A DNA stretch of 64,000 nt from Aequorivita vladivostokensis (GCF_000952855.1 NZ_JSVU01000005.1:62001-126000), one strand, 5' to 3'; shown: positions 33,889 to 43,582, numbered from the stretch's first letter. Made by a program: numbers and translations. Notes: generated by a model not told the origin, from the letters alone.

Positions 33889-35280
33889 CTACTCGGTTCC
33901 GTATTTATCAAATAGATAAACCAAACTCGCCATAGTGGCCGCTCCCAGTTCCAATTCGCGTTTGTTAACGGCATCAAAGGTATCGTTGGCCGCGTGGTGA
34001 TAGTCAAAATACCGCTGGCTATCGGGTCGCAGTCCTGCCAGCACGTTGATATTTCCCTTTAATGGACCGATATCGGCACCGCCGTATCCCTTTTCAAAAT
34101 AGTGAATCAAGTAAGGCTTAAACAAACCTTCCCAAGACTGCACTTTTTTGAAATTTGCGGCATCGGTATCAAATGTAAACCCTCGCGGCGTAAACCCGCC
34201 GGCATCGCTTTCCAAGGCAAAACGATGGGTTTCGTTCTTTCTTTTTGCTTCTTCGGCATATTTTTTTCCACCGCGCAAGCCGTTTTCCTCGTTCATAAAA
34301 AGCACCACGCGAATGGTGTGGTTTGGCCTATAACCCACTTTTTTGAAAAGGCGCAATACTTCCATACTCTGTACGCAGCCGGCACCGTCATCGTGGGCGC
34401 CATCGGCAAGGTCCCAACTGTCCAAATGGCCACCTACCACCATATATTCATTGGGTTTTGTACTGCCGGTAATTTCCCCGATTACATTATAGGATTGCAC
34501 ATCGTCAAAAGTCTTGCAATTCTGTTTGAAGTAAAACAACAGATTGGGCTGCAATTTCAGCAGACTGCTTAAATATTCGGCTCCGTTAGTGCTAATTGCC
34601 GCGGCCGGTATGCGTTGGTTTACGGGAGTATCGCCATAGCTCATCGCACCCGTATGTGGAAAATCGTCCATTCTCAGGCTCAGCGAGCGGACAATAACCC
34701 CCACGGCGCCAAACTTTGCCGCTTCGGCAGCGCCGGAATAGCGTTGGTCCACGCAGCCGCCATAGGCTTCAAAAGTTTGTATTAATTCGGGCTGCATCGG
34801 TCTGTTATAGAAAACAATTTTTCCCTCCAGCTTTTCCCTTCCCAAGGCAGCCAATTCCTCTAATCCTTTTACCTCAACAACCTCCGCCTTTATTCCCAAA
34901 TTTGGCGTAGGCACGGAACCTCCCAAGGCGCAGATGTTCGTTATGGTTTTATCACCGGTAGGTGATTCTATATAGGCGTATTCCTTAAAACCGCGCGTCC
35001 ATTTCGGGACCATCACGGGTTGAAGCCACACTTTGTCCAAACCGAGTTCCTTCAGTTCTGCCTCGGTATATATTACCGCAAGTTCAGCTTCATAGGAACC
35101 CGAGAGCCTGCCACCTATTTCATTGGAAAGATAATCTAGCCAATCGTACGCCTTCCCATCGGTTAGAGCGGTGGTGTACAATTTTTTCAGCATAACGGAA
35201 TCCTGAACGGCGTTCTGCGAAATACTTACGAAAGAAATTAATAATGTGAAAAGTAATGTGGGGAGGAGCGAAATTTTCAT
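33889..35280 (-). CDS. Secreted M28-family metallopeptidase
   Basis: A 463-residue protein with a signal peptide (ends near VSISQ), a protease-associated domain insert and an M28 zinc core. Ligands are visible in GGHLDSWD, GAHDDGAG, MNEENGLRG, ESDAGGF and YHHAAND. It resembles plasma glutamate carboxypeptidase-type (M28B) exopeptidases acting on dipeptides or peptides in the periplasm or outside. No T9SS domain is present. It is a single gene. Confidence 0.92.
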   Translation of the reverse strand: MKISLLPTLLFTLLISFVSISQNAVQDSVMLKKLYTTALTDGKAYDWLDYLSNEIGGRLSGSYEAELAVIYTEAELKELGLDKVWLQPVMVPKWTRGFKEYAYIESPTGDKTITNICALGGSVPTPNLGIKAEVVEVKGLEELAALGREKLEGKIVFYNRPMQPELIQTFEAYGGCVDQRYSGAAEAAKFGAVGVIVRSLSLRMDDFPHTGAMSYGDTPVNQRIPAAAISTNGAEYLSSLLKLQPNLLFYFKQNCKTFDDVQSYNVIGEITGSTKPNEYMVVGGHLDSWDLADGAHDDGAGCVQSMEVLRLFKKVGYRPNHTIRVVLFMNEENGLRGGKKYAEEAKRKNETHRFALESDAGGFTPRGFTFDTDAANFKKVQSWEGLFKPYLIHYFEKGYGGADIGPLKGNINVLAGLRPDSQRYFDYHHAANDTFDAVNKRELELGAATMASLVYLFDKYGTE

Positions 35281-35331
35281 TTATAAAATTTTATGGGAAT
35301 CAATTCTTTGTTGCACTAAAGGGATGCTAAA

Positions 35332-36210
35332 TTAATCATTTTTAAGCCGTTCGCGGTATTCCGAAATCTTGGCCTTTATTTCATCATCCAGTTCCGGTTC
35401 TTTTATGTCTTTGTATTTTTTTAGTTCCTGCAGCATAATTTCGGCCACAATTACCCGCGAGGTTTCCTTGTCATCCGCAGGAATAATGTACCAAGGCGCG
35501 TGCGGCTTTGAGGTGCGGTTGATGGCTTCCTCATAACATTTTCGGTAATCTTCCCAAAGTTCCCTTTCATCCAAGTCGCCGGGAGAGAATTTCCAGTTTT
35601 TTTCGGGTTTGTCCAGCCTTCGGAGTTGGCGGTGCTTTTGTTCGTCTTTGGAAAGGTTTAAAAAGAATTTGAAAATAATGGTCCCGTTCTGCTGAATGGT
35701 CTTTTCAAAATCGTTTATCTGCTGAATACGCCTGTCCCAAAAAGCTTCGTCAATATCATCCAAACTATTTACATCGGGCAAATTTTCACCGAGAATATAT
35801 TCGGGATGCACACGCGTTACCAAAACATTTTCATAGTGCGTTCTGTTAAAAACCCCAAACTTTCCGCGTTCGGGCAAGGCCACATAGTGTCGCCAAAGAT
35901 AATCGTGTCTTTTTTCAAGCGCGGTGGGCGTTTTAAAACTGTGCACCACCACCCCACGGGCGTTGAAATCCTTAAACACTTCGCGAATAAGGCTGTCCTT
36001 GCCGGCTGTATCCATTCCCTGTAGACAGACCAACACGGCGTATTTTCCGTGGGCGTAAAGCGTATCCTGGAGCTTGCCCAATTTTTTACGGGTGTCCTCC
36101 AAATGGTCTTCCAACTCTTTTTCGGAAGCGTCCAAATCCCAATCGTTTTTAGTGCCGTCCAGTTTAATGGGCCCGGTAACTTTAAAATCTTCGATTTTTA
36201 CGTCTTTCAT
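35332..36210 (-). CDS. Polyphosphate kinase 2 family (polyP:nucleotide phosphotransferase)
   Basis: A 292-residue PPK2 with Walker A GMDTAGKDS, the SFKTPTALEKRHDYLWRHY core and FNRTHYENVLVTRVHPE. PPK2 enzymes transfer phosphate between polyphosphate and AMP, ADP or GDP. The sequence resembles the group annotated as polyP:nucleotide phosphotransferase; whether it is AMP- or ADP-specific cannot be read. It is cytosolic and apparently a single gene. Confidence 0.93.
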   Translation of the reverse strand: MKDVKIEDFKVTGPIKLDGTKNDWDLDASEKELEDHLEDTRKKLGKLQDTLYAHGKYAVLVCLQGMDTAGKDSLIREVFKDFNARGVVVHSFKTPTALEKRHDYLWRHYVALPERGKFGVFNRTHYENVLVTRVHPEYILGENLPDVNSLDDIDEAFWDRRIQQINDFEKTIQQNGTIIFKFFLNLSKDEQKHRQLRRLDKPEKNWKFSPGDLDERELWEDYRKCYEEAINRTSKPHAPWYIIPADDKETSRVIVAEIMLQELKKYKDIKEPELDDEIKAKISEYRERLKND

Positions 36211-36320
36211 GCTTTTAGATTCTATGGATACTATTGGTTCTGTTGATTCTTTGGTTGCTGTGGATTTTTTGAAAAAATGTGGAACTATATTTAACCGTTT
36301 AAACTTTTAAACCCATAAAC

Positions 36321-37484
36321 TTATTTACTCGCAAAGAGTTTTACATCTTCTTCGCTGATTTCCTTTCCGCCCAAAATAATTAGGCGTTCCACTACATTTC
36401 GCAATTCGCGGATATTTCCCGTCCAGTCGTATTCCTGCAATAGCTTTATTGCTTTTGAAGAGAATTTCTTTTTTGCCGTACCGTGTTCGGAACTGATTTT
36501 TTCGGAAAAATAATCCACCAACAGCGGTATGTCCTCCCGCCTATCATTCAATGACGGAACCTTGATGAGTATCACTGCCAAGCGATGATAAAGGTCTTCG
36601 CGAAAATTGCCTTCCTCTATTTCCTTTTTTAAATTTTTATTGGTGGCGGTTATAACGCGCACATCTACCTTTATATCTTTATCGCTACCCACGCGCTGCA
36701 CCTTGTTTTCCTGTAAGGCACGCAGTACCTTGGCTTGCGCGGAAAGGCTCATATCGCCCACTTCGTCCAAGAAAATGGTGCCTCCATTAGCGGCCTCAAA
36801 CTTTCCGGCCCGGTCTTTATTTGCCGACGTAAACGCTCCTTTTACATGGCCGAAAAGCTCGCTCTCAATCAATTCACTTGGGATTGCGGCACAGTTCACC
36901 TCAATCATCGGGCCGTTGCTGCGCTCACTTTTTTGATGGAGCCAATGTGCCACGAGCTCTTTTCCGGTTCCATTTGGGCCCGTTATTAAAACGCGGGCTT
37001 CGGTGGGCGCCACTTTCTCGATCATATCCTTAATCTGAACAATGGCAGGCGATTCCCCGACCATTTCATAGTTTTTGGAAACCTTCTTTTTAAGGCGGGT
37101 GTTTTCCACTACCAGTTCCTTTCGGTCGAGAGCGATGCGTACCGTATTTAGCAAACGGTTTAAATCCGGCGGTTTCGAAATATAGTCGAATGCGCCCAAT
37201 TTCATCGTATTTACGGCGGTTTCAAGATCTCCGTGGCCGGAAATCATAACCATCGGTATTTCAGGTTTTATTTTCTTTACGGCTTCCAAAACCTCCACGC
37301 CGTCCATTTTAGGCATTTTTATATCGCAAAGCACCAAATCAAAATCTTCCTTTTTGAGGATTTCCATTCCGGCAAGGCCATCTTCGGCCTCAAAAACCTC
37401 GTAACCCTGGTTTTCTTCGGAAAGGATCTTCACCAAAACCCTTCGTATCGCTGCTTCGTCTTCTATTATTAGTATTCTCGCCAT
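36321..37484 (-). CDS. Sigma-54-type response regulator without DNA-binding domain
   Basis: 387 residues: a receiver domain with phospho-acceptor D54 (LVLCDIKMPKMDG) and an AAA+ domain (Walker A GPNGTGKE at 169-176, Walker B TIFLDEVGDM at about 235). The sigma-54 contact loop reads GAFTSA at 216-221 instead of GAFTGA. The protein stops right after the AAA+ C-subdomain, so no Fis-type helix-turn-helix is present. H. pylori FlgR also lacks that domain. No histidine kinase is adjacent. Its stop side is free; upstream it shares one base with the DUF6268 gene. Confidence 0.92.
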   Translation of the reverse strand: MARILIIEDEAAIRRVLVKILSEENQGYEVFEAEDGLAGMEILKKEDFDLVLCDIKMPKMDGVEVLEAVKKIKPEIPMVMISGHGDLETAVNTMKLGAFDYISKPPDLNRLLNTVRIALDRKELVVENTRLKKKVSKNYEMVGESPAIVQIKDMIEKVAPTEARVLITGPNGTGKELVAHWLHQKSERSNGPMIEVNCAAIPSELIESELFGHVKGAFTSANKDRAGKFEAANGGTIFLDEVGDMSLSAQAKVLRALQENKVQRVGSDKDIKVDVRVITATNKNLKKEIEEGNFREDLYHRLAVILIKVPSLNDRREDIPLLVDYFSEKISSEHGTAKKKFSSKAIKLLQEYDWTGNIRELRNVVERLIILGGKEISEEDVKLFASK

Positions 37485-38401
37485 TAATATTTGAATTTAA
37501 ACCCTGCCCTAAAATAAGGGGAATTTTCGGTATTTATCTTATAGATTTTCTTTCCATCGCCATCTTCCAACCTGAAGTCATTATAAACCGAATGCGCCGC
37601 ATAGCCGTAAAAAAGAAGGTGTTCTGTAAAGAAATGCTCATAGCCCAAACCAACGAGACCAATTGTCATCTGGATACTTTCCGCCAGTTTTGCTTCTGAA
37701 TTTTGATCGGAAATAGGAACGAAATTCTGCTGTATGTTCGCATACACATTATCTAACGTTAAAAAGGCCTGGAGTGCATCTTTGTGGGTATCATTTAAAT
37801 AATGGCGCACATTTGTTTTCGGCACACCCAAGGTATAAGTCCAATTGGGATGAAACTCTTTGTAATAATTCAGAATGGGCAACGGATACCACCTACCGGG
37901 CGTAGTGGAATAGGTAAGGCCGGCAATAAAGCGGTAGGGTTTTTTGCCTTCCTCGGGATTTTTCTTTTTATCCTTTATGGCATAGGCGCCCACTTCATAA
38001 ATAAAGTCATCGCTCACCATACTGCCTTCAAAATCACTTTGAATCTTAACGCCTCCTTTCACGCCAAAACGCCAGTCGTCGTTTGGTTTCCAGACGTAAC
38101 CCAAATAGGCATCCATCTGTTGGGTAGAGGTTACCAGATTTTTATTGAAGGCAAATACGTCTTCGGCATCTTCAATATTAATATCCACGTAACGGTATTC
38201 CAATCCAATAACGAATAATCTTTTCTTTTCCTTATCCAAAGGAATGGGCACTTGTACCAACGCCCGATACCGATTGATGGAGTTATCTGATTTTGAAAAA
38301 GGAAGTCTTAAATATTCCACACGGGCCAAATCTGTAGTCTGGGCCGAGGTTGCAAAGGCAAATAGCGCAAGACAGAAGGTTATCATTAGATTTTTTTTCA
38401 T
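37484..38401 (-). CDS. DUF6268 family outer-membrane beta-barrel protein
   Basis: A 305-residue protein with a signal peptide (ends near FATSAQ), alternating beta-strand pattern and a C-terminal phenylalanine-rich strand ending FRAGFKFKY, all typical of an outer-membrane barrel. I recognise the DUF6268 family. Its stop overlaps the start of the sigma-54-type regulator by one base, implying co-transcription. The function is unknown. Confidence 0.83.
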   Translation of the reverse strand: MKKNLMITFCLALFAFATSAQTTDLARVEYLRLPFSKSDNSINRYRALVQVPIPLDKEKKRLFVIGLEYRYVDINIEDAEDVFAFNKNLVTSTQQMDAYLGYVWKPNDDWRFGVKGGVKIQSDFEGSMVSDDFIYEVGAYAIKDKKKNPEEGKKPYRFIAGLTYSTTPGRWYPLPILNYYKEFHPNWTYTLGVPKTNVRHYLNDTHKDALQAFLTLDNVYANIQQNFVPISDQNSEAKLAESIQMTIGLVGLGYEHFFTEHLLFYGYAAHSVYNDFRLEDGDGKKIYKINTENSPYFRAGFKFKY

Positions 38402-38460
38402 AATTTTTCTTTTTTTGGTTGAGTGTCGAATTCATAGCATATATTTCGACAAGAAATTGA

Positions 38461-39768
38461 TTAATACTTAAGCCACTTAAAAATTTCTTTGTAGGTAGGT
38501 TTTTTACCGTACATCAGTATGCCCACGCGATAAATTTTGGCCGCAAACCAAACCATGGCAATAAAGGTTGCGAACAAGATTACTACTGAAATAATCTGTT
38601 GCCAGAGCGGCACGCCAAAGGGAATGCGCATTAGCATAACCACAGGCGAAGTAAAGGGAATATATGAAAACACCTGTGAAACCGTGCCGTGCGGGTTGTC
38701 AATAACCGTGAAAAAACCTACGTAAACAGCTAATATAAGTGGCATTAAAATAGGCATCATAAACTGTTGGGTATCGGTCTCACTATCCACTGCGGCGCCC
38801 ACAGAGGCATAAAGGGATGCGTAAAGCAGATAACCGCCCACAAAAAATAGGATGAACATGATTATTAAATTTGTAATGGGCAGATTGTTAATTTCAATCA
38901 TTACATCCTGCAAGATCTGCTGGGTTCCACCATTTACGCTATTCTCCAGTACCTGTTGTGAAGGCGAGCCTGCGGAAGGGTCAATTCCGAACACAGAAGT
39001 TACAACCGTCATCAAAACCAAAATAAGCACCACCCAGACCACAAATTGCGTAATTCCTGCGAGCGTTGTTCCGAAGATTTTCCCGAGCAGCAATAATCGG
39101 GGCTTCACTGAGGAAATGATCACCTCGATCACCCGGCTGGTCTTTTCCTCTATAACACTGCGCATGATCATGTTGCCATAAATGATAATAAACATGAATA
39201 ACAAATAGCCGGCAGCTCCACCAAAAATAAGCTTTAATCCAGAACCAAGCTTTGAAGTTTCCTTCCCCTTAAAGGTTTCCTGATTGGCACTAATATTTAT
39301 GTGAAGATTTTTAATGGTTTCAGAATCGATACCCGCTTCGCGAAGCTTTAGGGTATTCACCTTATTTTCAAGTAGATCGTTTATGTCGCCCATCAAGGAA
39401 AGCGAGGGGGAATCTTCGGAATAAAAAGTTATTTTCTTAGAAAGATCTTCAAGTCTGTCAATTTTCGGAATATACAGCAAACCGTAAACCTCCTCTTTTT
39501 CAGCTTCTTCCTTTGCATTCTGTAGTGTAGTTTCGCCCAAAAGCTTATACTGCAAATGCGGAGAGCTGTTGAATTCATCCTTAAATAGACCGCTTTCGTC
39601 CAAAACCGAAATTTTGCGAACCGTATCGTTATTAAGGCTGGACAAATAGGCGACCAATGCAAAGATACCCACAAAAATAAGTGGGCTTAAAAAAGTCATA
39701 ATAATGAACGACTTGTTGCGTACCTTGGTGAGGTATTCCCTTTTTATGATGAGCGGAAGATGATTCAT
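38461..39768 (-). CDS. ABC-2 type transporter permease (NatB-like)
   Basis: The start is set at the ATG at 39768 (MNHLPLIIKREYLTKV); the frame is open 66 bases upstream. The 435-residue protein has one N-terminal span, a large periplasmic domain of about 150 residues and five to six C-terminal spans with EEKTSRVIEVIISSVKP, the hallmark of NatB-like permeases. It lies 7 bases after its ATPase and should form a Na+-, drug- or lipid-exporting pair. Confidence 0.9.
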   Translation of the reverse strand: MNHLPLIIKREYLTKVRNKSFIIMTFLSPLIFVGIFALVAYLSSLNNDTVRKISVLDESGLFKDEFNSSPHLQYKLLGETTLQNAKEEAEKEEVYGLLYIPKIDRLEDLSKKITFYSEDSPSLSLMGDINDLLENKVNTLKLREAGIDSETIKNLHINISANQETFKGKETSKLGSGLKLIFGGAAGYLLFMFIIIYGNMIMRSVIEEKTSRVIEVIISSVKPRLLLLGKIFGTTLAGITQFVVWVVLILVLMTVVTSVFGIDPSAGSPSQQVLENSVNGGTQQILQDVMIEINNLPITNLIIMFILFFVGGYLLYASLYASVGAAVDSETDTQQFMMPILMPLILAVYVGFFTVIDNPHGTVSQVFSYIPFTSPVVMLMRIPFGVPLWQQIISVVILFATFIAMVWFAAKIYRVGILMYGKKPTYKEIFKWLKY

Positions 39769-39775
39769 TTCTGGG

Positions 39776-40702
39776 TTAGTTTTTTTGGATGGTTTCAATA
39801 AAAATATCGCTGGCAGAAGGTACAACCTCAACAAAATGGGTGAGTTGCCCCAAGGAAGTCAAGTAACTTACAAAGTCATTAGACGATACCGAATCCGGTA
39901 TTCTTACCTTGTACTGCAGCTCGTTATTTATACTTTTAAAGGTTGCCGGCGAAATTTCAAATTTATCCTTTAGCATCGCAGTGGTCGAGGCGTGGTCCTG
40001 GGTGATTAAGCCAATTTCAAAAGTGTTGTTTTTATATTGACGTTTTATATCAATCAATTTACCATCGAGTATTTTATTCGATCTGTGAATCAAAGCAATA
40101 TGGTCGCACATTTCCTCAACAGATTCCATGCGGTGGGTGGAGAAAATGACGGTGGCACCCTCGTCACGCAGCTTTAGAATTTCATCTTTTATGAGATTGG
40201 CATTTATGGGATCAAAGCCGCTGAAAGGTTCGTCAAAAATCAACAGTTTTGGTTTGTGGAGAACCGTCACCACAAATTGGATTTTCTGTGCCATTCCCTT
40301 TGATAGTTCCTGTATTTTTTTATCCCACCAATCACCGATTTCCAAGCGGTCAAACCAATATTTCAGCCGTTCCTTGGCTTCCTGTTTTGAAAGTCCCTTA
40401 AGCTGGGCCAGATACAGGGCCTGTTCCCCAACCTTCATAGATTTATAGAGGCCGCGCTCTTCGGGCAAATAGCCAATGTACTTTATATGGTGGGGTTGGA
40501 GCGGCTCCCCATCCAGGATAACCGAACCGGTATCGGGCATGGTAATTTGGTTTATGATTCTGATCAAGGTTGTTTTTCCGGCACCATTGGGGCCCAATAG
40601 TCCAAATATGCTTCCTTTCTCTACCTCTATGGATGCGTTGTTGAGCGCTCTATAATCTCCGTAGGTTTTGGAAACATTGTTTACCACTAAAAGTTTTTCC
40701 AT
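39776..40702 (-). CDS. ABC transporter ATP-binding protein (NatA-like)
   Basis: A 308-residue ATPase with Walker A GPNGAGKTT, signature LSKGMAQKIQFV, Walker B LLIFDEPFSGFD and an H-loop in FSTHRMESVEEM. A DUF4162-type C-terminal domain (about residues 225-305) follows. It is paired with the downstream permease. Confidence 0.93.
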   Translation of the reverse strand: MEKLLVVNNVSKTYGDYRALNNASIEVEKGSIFGLLGPNGAGKTTLIRIINQITMPDTGSVILDGEPLQPHHIKYIGYLPEERGLYKSMKVGEQALYLAQLKGLSKQEAKERLKYWFDRLEIGDWWDKKIQELSKGMAQKIQFVVTVLHKPKLLIFDEPFSGFDPINANLIKDEILKLRDEGATVIFSTHRMESVEEMCDHIALIHRSNKILDGKLIDIKRQYKNNTFEIGLITQDHASTTAMLKDKFEISPATFKSINNELQYKVRIPDSVSSNDFVSYLTSLGQLTHFVEVVPSASDIFIETIQKN

Positions 40703-41009
40703 GAATTTTGTTTGAAGTATGTAAATATATTGAAATGATAGTCCGCAAACCCCGAAAGGTGGTAAGATTTATGATTTTTTTTGCATAAAAATTTGAGATC
40801 AAAAGAAAAGGGATGATAGCGGGATTGGGCGCTGCACGGAAAAGATTAAAAAAATTCTAGAATTTCCGACAACAAACCGTATAAAAACAAAACCCACCCA
40901 AAAATGAAATTTTTGGATGGGAAAAAAATTGCTATGAAAAAGAAAAATTATCACTTCTAAGACGAAGCGACTTTTCAAATATATGCAAAATTATTTATTT
41001 AACGTTTAT
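40703..41009. other. Gene-free stretch between dnaJ and the ABC ATPase gene
   Basis: These 307 bases hold the dnaJ terminator and an AT-rich leader for the ABC pair. I see no credible gene; an 8-codon ORF (ATG at 40934) is probably chance. Confidence 0.6.
40884..40921 (-). terminator. Intrinsic terminator after grpE-dnaJ
   Basis: On the minus strand CCCATCCAAAAAT pairs with ATTTTTGGGTGGG (one mismatch), followed by a T-rich tail at 40892-40884. Confidence 0.82.
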
Positions 41010-42122
41010 TTAAGAGAACATATCTTTAACTTTTTCAAAAAACGACTTGTCCTCCTTTTCGGGTTTCGGCTGAAAATGTTCGTCATTGCTCATTTTCTCA
41101 AAGAATTCCCGTTGTTCCTTTGAAAGCGATTTGGGAGTCCACACATTTACATGTACAAGCAAATCTCCGGTTCCATACCCATTGATGCTGGGAATTCCCT
41201 TATTGCGAAGTCTCAGAATTTTTCCGCTCTGCGCCCCATTGTCTATTTTTATTCGCACTTTTCCGGTAACGGTCTCAATTTCTCTTGACGTACCCAAAGC
41301 TGCTTCAGAAAAGCTTATGTACAGATCGTAATGCAAATTATCGCCCTCGCGCTGCAAGGTAGGGTGCGGCTTTTCTTCAATAGCCACCAATAGATCGCCT
41401 GCAATACCGTTGCCGGGAGCATCATTTCCTTTTCCCGAAACTTTTAATTGCATGCCGTCCACAACACCTGCTGGTATTTTGATGGAAACGGTTTCCTCTG
41501 TAACCAACATCCCTTCCGCATCGGCATTTGCGGGCTTGGAATCCACAATCTGGCCCAAACCACCGCAGGTGCTACAGGTGGCCGACGTTTGCATACGGCC
41601 CAAAATAGTATTTTGAATGCGCGTAACCTGACCTTGACCGTTACAGGTGGAACAGGTTTTATAAGTAGTTCCCTTGGCTAATTTTTTCCGCTTAACCTTT
41701 ATTTTTTTCTCAACACCATTGGCAATTTCTTCCAAAGTAAGCTGGACGCGAATGCGCAGGTTGCTTCCTTTAACGGTCCTGCGGCCACCGCCACCAAAAC
41801 CGCCGCCAAAGCCTCCACCGAAAGCCCCGCCAAATATATCCCCAAACTGACTGAAGATATCTTCCATATTCATGCCGCCGCCGCCGAAACCACCACCGTT
41901 TTCAAAGGCTCGATGCCCGTATTGGTCATAACGTGAACGTTTGTTTGGGTCACTGAGAACCTCATAGGCCTCGGCAGATTTCTTAAACATGGCTTCCGCC
42001 TCGTGATCGCCTGGATTTTTATCGGGATGGTATTGCAAGGCCTTTTTTCGGTAAGCCTTTTTTATTTCAGCTGCCGTTGCACTTTTTGATATTTCTAAAA
42101 TGTCGTAATAATCTTCCTTCAT
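41010..42122 (-). CDS. dnaJ: Chaperone DnaJ with reduced zinc-finger region
   Basis: A 370-residue type I J-protein: J domain with HPD ([14 protein letters not shown]), a Gly/Phe-rich linker, then a zinc region and C-terminal substrate domains. Only two CxxCxGxG motifs are present (CSTCNGQG and CSTCGGLG) instead of four; they correspond to the inner pair, zinc site 2. The outer pair is replaced by residues without cysteine. I believe this is usual in related flavobacteria, so it is lineage-specific rather than damage. It is 31 bases downstream of grpE. Confidence 0.97.
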   Translation of the reverse strand: MKEDYYDILEISKSATAAEIKKAYRKKALQYHPDKNPGDHEAEAMFKKSAEAYEVLSDPNKRSRYDQYGHRAFENGGGFGGGGMNMEDIFSQFGDIFGGAFGGGFGGGFGGGGRRTVKGSNLRIRVQLTLEEIANGVEKKIKVKRKKLAKGTTYKTCSTCNGQGQVTRIQNTILGRMQTSATCSTCGGLGQIVDSKPANADAEGMLVTEETVSIKIPAGVVDGMQLKVSGKGNDAPGNGIAGDLLVAIEEKPHPTLQREGDNLHYDLYISFSEAALGTSREIETVTGKVRIKIDNGAQSGKILRLRNKGIPSINGYGTGDLLVHVNVWTPKSLSKEQREFFEKMSNDEHFQPKPEKEDKSFFEKVKDMFS

Positions 42123-42153
42123 ATATATAGTCCGCCGCGGCGGATTGCCTTTT

Positions 42154-42720
42154 TTATTGTCCTATAACTACTTTTGGGTAGCGAATAATCTTATCGCCCA
42201 GCGCATATCCCTTTTCAACCACGTCCACTATTTTGCCCTTGAGCTTATCCTCGGGAGCGGGAATTTGGGTAATTGCTTCGTGTGAATCTGCATCAAAGGT
42301 ATCGCCCGCTTTTACGTCCATTAAATGTAATCCTTTCGACTTAAGGGTTTCGCGCAGCTTGTTATTGATAAGTGCCACTCCTTTATAGAGGTTATCATCG
42401 CCGCTCTTTTCAATTTCCTTCAACGCACGCTCAAAATCGTCCAAAATGGGCAATAAGGAATTAATAACATCCTCACCCGCAGTTTTATACATTTCCGCCC
42501 GTTCACGGGCAGTCCTTTTTTTGAAATTTTCAAATTCGGCAAAGAGACGCAAATAGCGCTCCTTTTCTCGTTGGAATTCATCCTGTAAATCCAAAAGTGC
42601 ATCCGTTACATTTTCTTCCGCAACTTCCTGCTCATTTAATTCTTTATCATTTAACACCGTATCGTACTCCGATTTTTCAGGGTCGCGTTCTTTCTCAGAG
42701 AATTTATCTTTTTTGCTCAT
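42154..42720 (-). CDS. grpE: Nucleotide exchange factor GrpE
   Basis: The start at 42720 gives [13 protein letters not shown]; an ATG at 42774 would begin upstream of the promoter word and is rejected. The 188-residue protein has a charged N-terminus, a long coiled coil (residues 45-100) and the GrpE beta domain with [18 protein letters not shown] and [20 protein letters not shown]. It accelerates ADP release from DnaK. It forms an operon with dnaJ; dnaK is not in the window. Confidence 0.97.
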   Translation of the reverse strand: MSKKDKFSEKERDPEKSEYDTVLNDKELNEQEVAEENVTDALLDLQDEFQREKERYLRLFAEFENFKKRTARERAEMYKTAGEDVINSLLPILDDFERALKEIEKSGDDNLYKGVALINNKLRETLKSKGLHLMDVKAGDTFDADSHEAITQIPAPEDKLKGKIVDVVEKGYALGDKIIRYPKVVIGQ

Positions 42721-42753
42721 AGTAGCGTTTGTTTCAATTTTTTCTAAAGGGAG

Positions 42754-42791
42754 CAAAAGTACTGCCATTTGCATTAAAATGTCAAAATGTC
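42754..42791 (-). promoter_or_regulatory. grpE-dnaJ promoter with GACATTTT direct repeat
   Basis: On the minus strand TTTG (42786-42783) and TACTTTTG (42761-42754) are 21 bases apart. The -33 element sits inside a perfect tandem of GACATTTT (42791-42776), which could be an operator. Confidence 0.72.
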
Positions 42792-42841
42792 ACAGCAATT
42801 AATTTAATATTACTTTAAGAAGAAATCATTTTGTTAAAACA

Positions 42842-42849
42842 TATTTTTG
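42842..42849 (+). promoter_or_regulatory. -7 promoter element, TATTTTTG, for the yceI-like gene
   Basis: An exact TAnnTTTG word 26 bases before the ATG at 42876, divergent from the grpE promoter. Confidence 0.55.
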
Positions 42850-42875
42850 CACCTTAAAACAAAAAACCAATATTT

Positions 42876-43529
42876 ATGAAATCAACATTTTTAAAAATCA
42901 CTTTAATGGCTTTTATCGCGGTAGGAGCTTTTTCTTGCAAGAATACTGAAAAAGAGGCCGAAGCTATGGTAGAGGATGCAGCCGAACCAACTGAAATGGC
43001 AACTGAATATACCGTGGATACCTCGGCATCACAAATTATGTGGGAAGGTGCGAAACCTACCGGAAAGCACAATGGTACTATTATGCTTTCTTCCGGAACT
43101 ATCCACCTTAACGAAGGTAACGTAGAGGCCGGTGAGTTTGTAATTGATATGAACAGTATCAATGATGAGGATTTGGAAGGGGAAGATAAAGCCAATCTCG
43201 AGGCTCACTTAAAAGGAACCGTAGAAGGAAAGGAAGGCGATTTTTTCAATGTTAAGGAATATCCAACCGCAAAATTTGAGATGACAGGTTACGAAAACAA
43301 TATGGTAAAAGGTAACTTGACTATAAAAGATAAAACCCACGCTATTGAATTTCCTGCAACAGTAACAATGGAAGGAGATAAAATGATGCTAAAAAGCGAA
43401 ACTTTTGAGATAGACAGAACTAAATGGGGTGTTAATTACGGATCAAAATCCGTTTTCCCTAATTTAGGCGATAAGTTTATCAACGATACTATGAAAATTA
43501 CCGTTTCCTTGGTTGCAAACAAAGCGTAA
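42876..43529 (+). CDS. YceI-family lipoprotein
   Basis: A 217-residue protein with a lipobox (GAFSC, Cys at residue 21), an acidic linker and a YceI domain (about residues 48-215) with DTSASQIMWEGAKPTGKHNG and NYGSKSVFPNLGDKFINDTM. YceI domains are small lipocalin-like barrels binding isoprenoid or amphiphilic lipids in the periplasm. It is divergent from grpE and ends at a strong terminator. Confidence 0.93.
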   Translation: MKSTFLKITLMAFIAVGAFSCKNTEKEAEAMVEDAAEPTEMATEYTVDTSASQIMWEGAKPTGKHNGTIMLSSGTIHLNEGNVEAGEFVIDMNSINDEDLEGEDKANLEAHLKGTVEGKEGDFFNVKEYPTAKFEMTGYENNMVKGNLTIKDKTHAIEFPATVTMEGDKMMLKSETFEIDRTKWGVNYGSKSVFPNLGDKFINDTMKITVSLVANKA

Positions 43530-43552
43530 TCAATAATAAATATCCATAAAGT

Positions 43553-43582
43553 AAAGAGAGGCAAATTTGCCTCTCTTTTTAT
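43553..43582. terminator. Bidirectional intrinsic terminator
   Basis: AAAGAGAGGCAAA pairs perfectly with TTTGCCTCTCTTT (43553-43578). It separates convergent genes. Confidence 0.92.

Noticed and set aside
36211-36320. Frameshifted Fis-type HTH downstream of the sigma-54-type regulator
   Set aside because: No HTH-like peptide is readable in any minus-strand frame of the gap; the sequence is low-complexity.
40934-40960. 8-codon ORF in the dnaJ to ABC gap
   Set aside because: Too short, no promoter word, and it lies between a minus-strand terminator and minus-strand genes.
42721-42774. Upstream ATG for grpE at 42774
   Set aside because: It lies upstream of the -7 element at 42754-42761, so it would not be in the transcript.
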